A stretch of DNA of 64,000 bases from B46-G9 sp964548365. Its GTDB lineage: Bacteria; Desulfobacterota; DSM-4660; Desulfatiglandales; Desulfatiglandaceae. The stretch lies in NCBI GenBank assembly GCA_964548365.1, contig CAZJRD010000001.1:1-64000 (forward strand), written 5' to 3'. Of the stretch, positions 60,501 to 64,000 are shown in pieces. The notes beneath the pieces were generated by a model. The model was not told the DNA's origin, ran no database searches, and saw nothing but the letters and a program-made list of their open reading frames with translations. Within the stretch, counting starts at the first letter, position 1, and every line of letters starts with the position of its first letter. Made by a program: the position numbers and the translations under genes.

Positions 60501-61519
60501 GACCTTTCCTCCAGGTAGTCCATCACGTGAGTGACCGTTGCTCGGCTGTTGGCAATGGTATCGGGGATGCTCATGGGACCCGTGGCACTGCCGGCGACGA
60601 ATATCCCACCCCGCTTGGGTGACACCAGGAATCTCTCAGGGCCCTGCCTCAAGTCCAGCCATTTTTCAAAAACCGGCTGGTCAGGTGAAGGACCCATGCC
60701 CACGGAAAGGGTCATGAGGTCAAAGGTCAGCTCTCCTATTTCCCCCTCGTCTTCCACGGTCACCCCCACACGGTCCCCGGCAGTGCTGAAAAAATCTCCG
60801 GGGATTTCCCGTATCCAGTAGACGGCGTCCCGGAATTCCCAGAACATCCTTTCAAAATCTCGACCGAAAGTCTGCACATCCATATAAAAAAAAGTAATGC
60901 TGGTGGAAGGGTTCTGGGTCCTGATCTGCCTGGCCATGCGAAGGGCGTAGCCACAGCAAACCTGGGAACAATACGGGCGTCCCAGTGCGGGGTTCCGGCT
61001 TCCCACGCACTGGACAAAGGCCATATCCTTCACGGGCTTCCCGTCAGAGGGACGAAACACATTGCCCTTTTGTTTCATCATTTGTTCGAGCTCAACACCG
61101 GTGATGAGATTGGGGATCCGGTTATACTCATAATTCGGCTTTTCGGCCGGATCAAAGGGCTGAAATCCATGGCACAACACAAGCGCCGAAAAACGGTCTG
61201 GACCCTCTTTCTCACCCTTTTTGAAACGGGCGACAATCTCTTTTCCTTCCCGGTCCAGCCCGGCCAGGGTGGTCTCCACGGATACCTCGATCTGCGGCAT
61301 TTCCCGGATATCCCGTATGGCGTCCTGGACCAGACACGCCCCACATTTCTGGCAATGCCCGTCAACCGCCTTGCAGGCATAGGTACCGGCGTGCCCCCCG
61401 ATGGTCTTCTCTTTTTCGATGACCAAGGAGGGAACACCCCTCCGCCCGAGCTCAAGGGCCATGGTAAGACCGGCTATTCCACCGCCGACGATCAGGACTT
61501 TTCCTCTACTCTTCGCCAA
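60497..61519 (-). CDS. HdrA-like flavoprotein (short)
   Basis: A 340-residue HdrA/QmoA-like protein with FAD motif VLIVGGGIAGLTMALELG (about 8-25), HCQKCGACLVQD (about 55-66), the CVGSRNPALGRPYCSQVCCGYA motif split over about 165-186, and the FAD end GIFVAGSATGPMSIPD. It is much shorter than full HdrA (about 650) and lacks the C-terminal ferredoxin sites, which are supplied by the next gene. No Sec or DCSxC-type motif is seen; instead the GGHAGTYACKAV stretch aligns there. Operon with hdrB (14-base overlap) and the HdrA/MvhD fusion. Confidence 0.88.
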   Translation of the reverse strand: MAKSRGKVLIVGGGIAGLTMALELGRRGVPSLVIEKEKTIGGHAGTYACKAVDGHCQKCGACLVQDAIRDIREMPQIEVSVETTLAGLDREGKEIVARFKKGEKEGPDRFSALVLCHGFQPFDPAEKPNYEYNRIPNLITGVELEQMMKQKGNVFRPSDGKPVKDMAFVQCVGSRNPALGRPYCSQVCCGYALRMARQIRTQNPSTSITFFYMDVQTFGRDFERMFWEFRDAVYWIREIPGDFFSTAGDRVGVTVEDEGEIGELTFDLMTLSVGMGPSPDQPVFEKWLDLRQGPERFLVSPKRGGIFVAGSATGPMSIPDTIANSRATVTHVMDYLEERS

Positions 61520-62387
61520 TGATCTCTTCCGTAAGGCTCTTTGTTTTCACCACATTCATATTGAGCCCCAGTTCTTTCCGGTCGAACCCCATGGCCAGCC
61601 CGAGAATCTGCGGCAGATACAGAACCGGGATCTGGTAGCTTACCTCAAACTGGCTTTCTATACTTTTCTGGTTATCATCGTACATAACGCTGCAGAAGGG
61701 GCAGACCACGTTCATTGCCTTGGCGCCGGCTTCCTTCACATGATCCAGTTTCCGCTTGGCCATCCGAAGGGCCGTTTCTTCATCGGCCACCAGAACCGCA
61801 CCACCGCAGCAATCTTTCTTGTGCTGATATTCCACAGAGTGCGCGCCGGCAGCATTCACAAGCTCTTCCAGGGAAGATGGGTTTTCAGGATCTTCCAAAC
61901 CTTCATAGATTTCAGACGGTTTCAGGTAGTGACACCCGTAGTGCGTGGCCACGGGCAAACCCTTGAGATCAACCCTCACCTCCTGCCTGATGCGGTCCAG
62001 GCCCACGTCATCCAACAGGACCCGGGCAAAATGCTTGACCTCCGCGTTCCCGCCATAGGAAAGACCCACCTTCTCGAGTTCAGCATTCACTTCATCGAGC
62101 AGTGCCTTGTCCCGTCCCAGCTGATGGGCCTCTTCCGCAAGCATGGATGTGCAGGCACTGCAAAGGGTGCAGATGGGAAGCCCCTGCGCCTCCGCCAAGG
62201 CCAGGTTTCGAGCCGCAAGGAGGCCCGCCTGCTTCATATCCGAGGATTTAAGCGGAAAGCCACAACAGGAAAAATCAAAGATGTCCACAAACTCGATGCC
62301 GAGTTTGTGGGCGACAACCCGGGCGGACATCTCATAATTTCGTGATCTAGCGGGTATGGTACAGCCTAAGAAAAGGGCGTATTTCAT
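61506..62387 (-). CDS. HdrB-like subunit
   Basis: A 293-residue protein with two CCG domains. The first has LFLGCTIPAR, FSCCGFPLKS and CTLCSACTSML; the second has HYGCHYLKPS, DCCGGAVLV and VVCPFCSVMYD. These cysteines ligate noncubane [4Fe-4S] clusters in HdrB and act in disulfide cleavage. The N-terminus KYALFLGCTIPARSRNYE is characteristic. It overlaps hdrC by 4 bases. The natural disulfide in a non-methanogen is not known. Confidence 0.92.
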   Translation of the reverse strand: MKYALFLGCTIPARSRNYEMSARVVAHKLGIEFVDIFDFSCCGFPLKSSDMKQAGLLAARNLALAEAQGLPICTLCSACTSMLAEEAHQLGRDKALLDEVNAELEKVGLSYGGNAEVKHFARVLLDDVGLDRIRQEVRVDLKGLPVATHYGCHYLKPSEIYEGLEDPENPSSLEELVNAAGAHSVEYQHKKDCCGGAVLVADEETALRMAKRKLDHVKEAGAKAMNVVCPFCSVMYDDNQKSIESQFEVSYQIPVLYLPQILGLAMGFDRKELGLNMNVVKTKSLTEEIIGEE

Positions 62388-62872
62388 TCTTTTTCTTCCA
62401 GGAGTTTCTTGGCTCCCGCAAACTCGGAAGGCAAACTGGGAAGGCCGGCCTTTTTCCGTTTCTTGTCATCAAATTCATCGAGCGCATAGAGCCTGCCCTG
62501 GTCCCTGATCAACCTGGCCTGCATGGAAATGCCCGACGGCGCATGACCTTCCCGGGCGGCCAGGTTCCGCAGTGCGATAATAGTATCCGTGATCCTGATT
62601 GCCTGGGGACAACGCTCCTGGCAGGTATAGCAGCTCGAACAGAGCCAGATCTCTTTCCCCTTCAGAATTTCATCCCGCATCCCCAGCAGGACCATGCGAA
62701 TCAGTTTCCTCGGGTTATATGCAGGATTGACCCGCCTGACCGGGCAGCCTGCCGTGCAGGTGCCGCACGCGTAGCAGGATCGTATTCCCTCGGCCCCCGG
62801 TTCCTGCACCACCATTGACGCGAAACCGGATGTACTCTTTTCCATGTGAAACTCAGGCACAGGATCCTCCAA
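62384..62872 (-). CDS. HdrC-like iron-sulfur subunit
   Basis: A 162-residue ferredoxin-like protein with two [4Fe-4S] sites: CYACGTCTAGCPVRRV (about 33-48) and CSSCYTCQERCPQAI (about 78-92), as in HdrC. It would pass electrons between HdrA and HdrB. First gene of the hdrC-hdrB-hdrA-hdrA/mvhD operon. No promoter was clearly placed upstream. Confidence 0.92.
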   Translation of the reverse strand: MEDPVPEFHMEKSTSGFASMVVQEPGAEGIRSCYACGTCTAGCPVRRVNPAYNPRKLIRMVLLGMRDEILKGKEIWLCSSCYTCQERCPQAIRITDTIIALRNLAAREGHAPSGISMQARLIRDQGRLYALDEFDDKKRKKAGLPSLPSEFAGAKKLLEEKE

Positions 62873-63253
62873 AAGACACGCACAGAACTTCAGTCGTTTT
62901 GGCTTCAGGCTTCCCCTTCAATTTCAGGAGTCAGACAATTCTCAATGTAATCACATCACAGTTACATTATAGCGCTGAGGACTATACCTATCTACATCGT
63001 GCCTGTCAAGAGCCTTCCTTTTGATGATCGTCTCCTCAAACATCTTGATCTGTGGGATAGCAAGGCAAGCCCCTCGCTGAAGAGGGCAAACGCGCCACCA
63101 TGCGACTGTCATATGAGAATAGTTAGGTGGTCAGTGAATAGGGGTCACCCCCCTGAACTGACCCCCAGAATTACTGTTGATTTGGTCGCAGCCCATTCTC
63201 CGATCAGAGGGAGAACAGGGACTCTGTCCTGAGCAGTCCCCTCTAATGCATCT
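62873..63253. other. Intergenic region with a possible transposase remnant
   Basis: About 380 bases between the molybdopterin oxidoreductase and hdrC, both minus strand. It holds a plus-strand frame with transposase-like sequence (62999-63130) and the inverted repeat GGGGTCA / TGACCCC at 63141-63165. No promoter can be assigned. Confidence 0.4.
62999..63130 (+). pseudogene. Possible C-terminal remnant of a transposase
   Basis: The plus-strand frame reads DDRLLKHLDLWDSKASP, then LKRANAPP, then ends at a TAG. This resembles the common tail of zinc-binding IS91/IS801-like transposases (KHLGLWD...PPRANAPP). Only the tail is left, with an adjacent inverted repeat. It rests on recollection of the family. 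Confidence 0.35.
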
Positions 63254-64000
63254 TTAAATCGTTGCATGTCTGAATAGGTCATGATTATTCACCATCTTCG
63301 AGATCTTACACAGCATTCCCCTCAGGTTCGTTGTTCCCATTTCCGGGCTGTAAGGCGGCCTGTCATCGACCAGGATATTAACGTTTGCCTCTGCCCAGCC
63401 GTACAAACTTGAAACACCCTTTTCGGGAAACCACCATGCGTAATCGACACCGATCACTTTAGGGTCAATACCTTTGGTTAAACGCGCCTTTTGCTGAATC
63501 CTGCCTCTGATGGTCTCAATGTATACCCACTCTCCTTCATCAATATCTGCCTTCTCTGCTGTTTTGGGGTGGATATAAACCAATGGCTCCGGGTGTTCCC
63601 CGCGCAAGGCATTCACTTGCCTGCCCCCCGAGTGCCTGAAAGGAGCCGACTTCCAGGTAGTGAGGATTAGGGGGTATTCTTCGGCCAAGGCCTGTTCGCT
63701 GTGAGGCGTTTCCGGGGGTTCTTGGTATGTGGGTAACGGATCAAAACCCCATTCTTCAAGTCGATGGGAGTATATTTCCACTTTTCCAGAAGCGGTTTCA
63801 AAACCTTTCTCTTTATACCTTCTATATTGCCGGGAGCCAGAAATCATAGATATCCTTTTGAATTCCTCGAAGGAGAGGCCTGCCGGTCTTAGCACATAGT
63901 CAAGGCACTGCTCTTCCCTGTCCCAGAAATATTCTCCAAGATCCAGTTTTTTGGCAAGCCCGGCTAAGATCTCATAATCTGATCGGCATTCGCCTATCCG
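63254..64000 (-). CDS. Molybdopterin oxidoreductase, C-terminal part (cut by window edge)
   Basis: The frame is open to the right edge of the window, so only the last 248 codons are seen. TSGKVEIYSHRLEEWGFDPLP-like sequence (KVEIYSHRLEEWG), LILTTWKSAPFRHSGGRQV and the molydop-binding end (VYIHPKTAEKADIDEGEWV, GRIQQKARLTKGIDPKV, TNLRGMLCKI) mark the C-terminal domain of the DMSO-reductase superfamily. It could be a thiosulfate/polysulfide reductase or formate dehydrogenase-like catalytic subunit; the active-site residue is outside the window. Confidence 0.9.
   Translation of the reverse strand, partial: RIGECRSDYEILAGLAKKLDLGEYFWDREEQCLDYVLRPAGLSFEEFKRISMISGSRQYRRYKEKGFETASGKVEIYSHRLEEWGFDPLPTYQEPPETPHSEQALAEEYPLILTTWKSAPFRHSGGRQVNALRGEHPEPLVYIHPKTAEKADIDEGEWVYIETIRGRIQQKARLTKGIDPKVIGVDYAWWFPEKGVSSLYGWAEANVNILVDDRPPYSPEMGTTNLRGMLCKISKMVNNHDLFRHATI

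Overview
The window reads as a chromosomal segment of an anaerobic sulfate- or sulfite-reducing bacterium of the Desulfobacterota (former Deltaproteobacteria). The basis is a reductive-type dsrA-dsrB-dsrD operon, dsrC, a divergent cobyrinate a,c-diamide synthase (dsrN/cbiA-like), many heterodisulfide-reductase (Hdr) and hydrogenase-delta (MvhD) modules, and at least four selenocysteine codons. I see no rRNA, tRNA or CRISPR array, and only one weak transposase remnant. The DNA is gene-dense with about 50% GC.

Left part (1-11 kb): a membrane coiled-coil protein, purB, a DUF5320 glycine-rich protein behind a paired-operator promoter, a small minus-strand operon (NifU-like scaffold, frameshifted DUF89, DUF364), a GcvH-like protein with cysteine repeats, an archaemetzincin, and a histidine kinase with an NtrC-type sigma-54 regulator.

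Centre of interest (11.0-23.8 kb, plus strand): an eight-gene Hdr/Mvh/GltD cluster. Four of its genes are readable only if an in-frame UGA is taken as selenocysteine: two HdrA (PTNDCAxU motif) and two MvhD proteins. Each UGA is followed by a hairpin whose apical loop lies about 23-29 nt downstream, as expected of a bacterial SECIS. The first HdrA (1485 aa) carries a GltD-type NAD(P)H-flavoprotein inserted between its ferredoxin sites. A second HdrA-GltD unit is split over two genes and has lost the Cys/Sec ligand. The set looks like a large electron-bifurcating or electron-confurcating complex linking NAD(P)H, ferredoxin and thiol/disulfide chemistry.

Middle (23.8-43.5 kb): an MFS transporter, threonine dehydrogenase, a cold-shock protein, pyruvate kinase, a BON lipoprotein, threonine dehydratase, a second kinase/NtrC pair followed by a sigma-54 promoter with a possible small RNA, era, a radical SAM protein, rnc, pyrR, YjbQ, ATP-grasp, FmdB-like and several conserved proteins of unknown role, then YkgJ and TPR proteins.

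Right part (43.5-64 kb): dsrABD, dsrN/cbiA, dsrC, and a minus-strand branched-chain amino-acid operon (cimA-leuA-leuC-leuD-ilvB-ilvN-ilvC-nitrilase). Its leader encodes a 37-aa peptide with 20 Ile/Leu/Val residues and can form the complete set of alternative attenuator hairpins. The window ends with an hdrC-hdrB-hdrA-hdrA/mvhD operon and the C-terminal part of a molybdopterin oxidoreductase that runs off the right edge.

Together the genes describe dissimilatory sulfite reduction, its thiol/flavin electron supply, and autotrophic-style biosynthesis of Ile/Leu/Val from pyruvate and acetyl-CoA.
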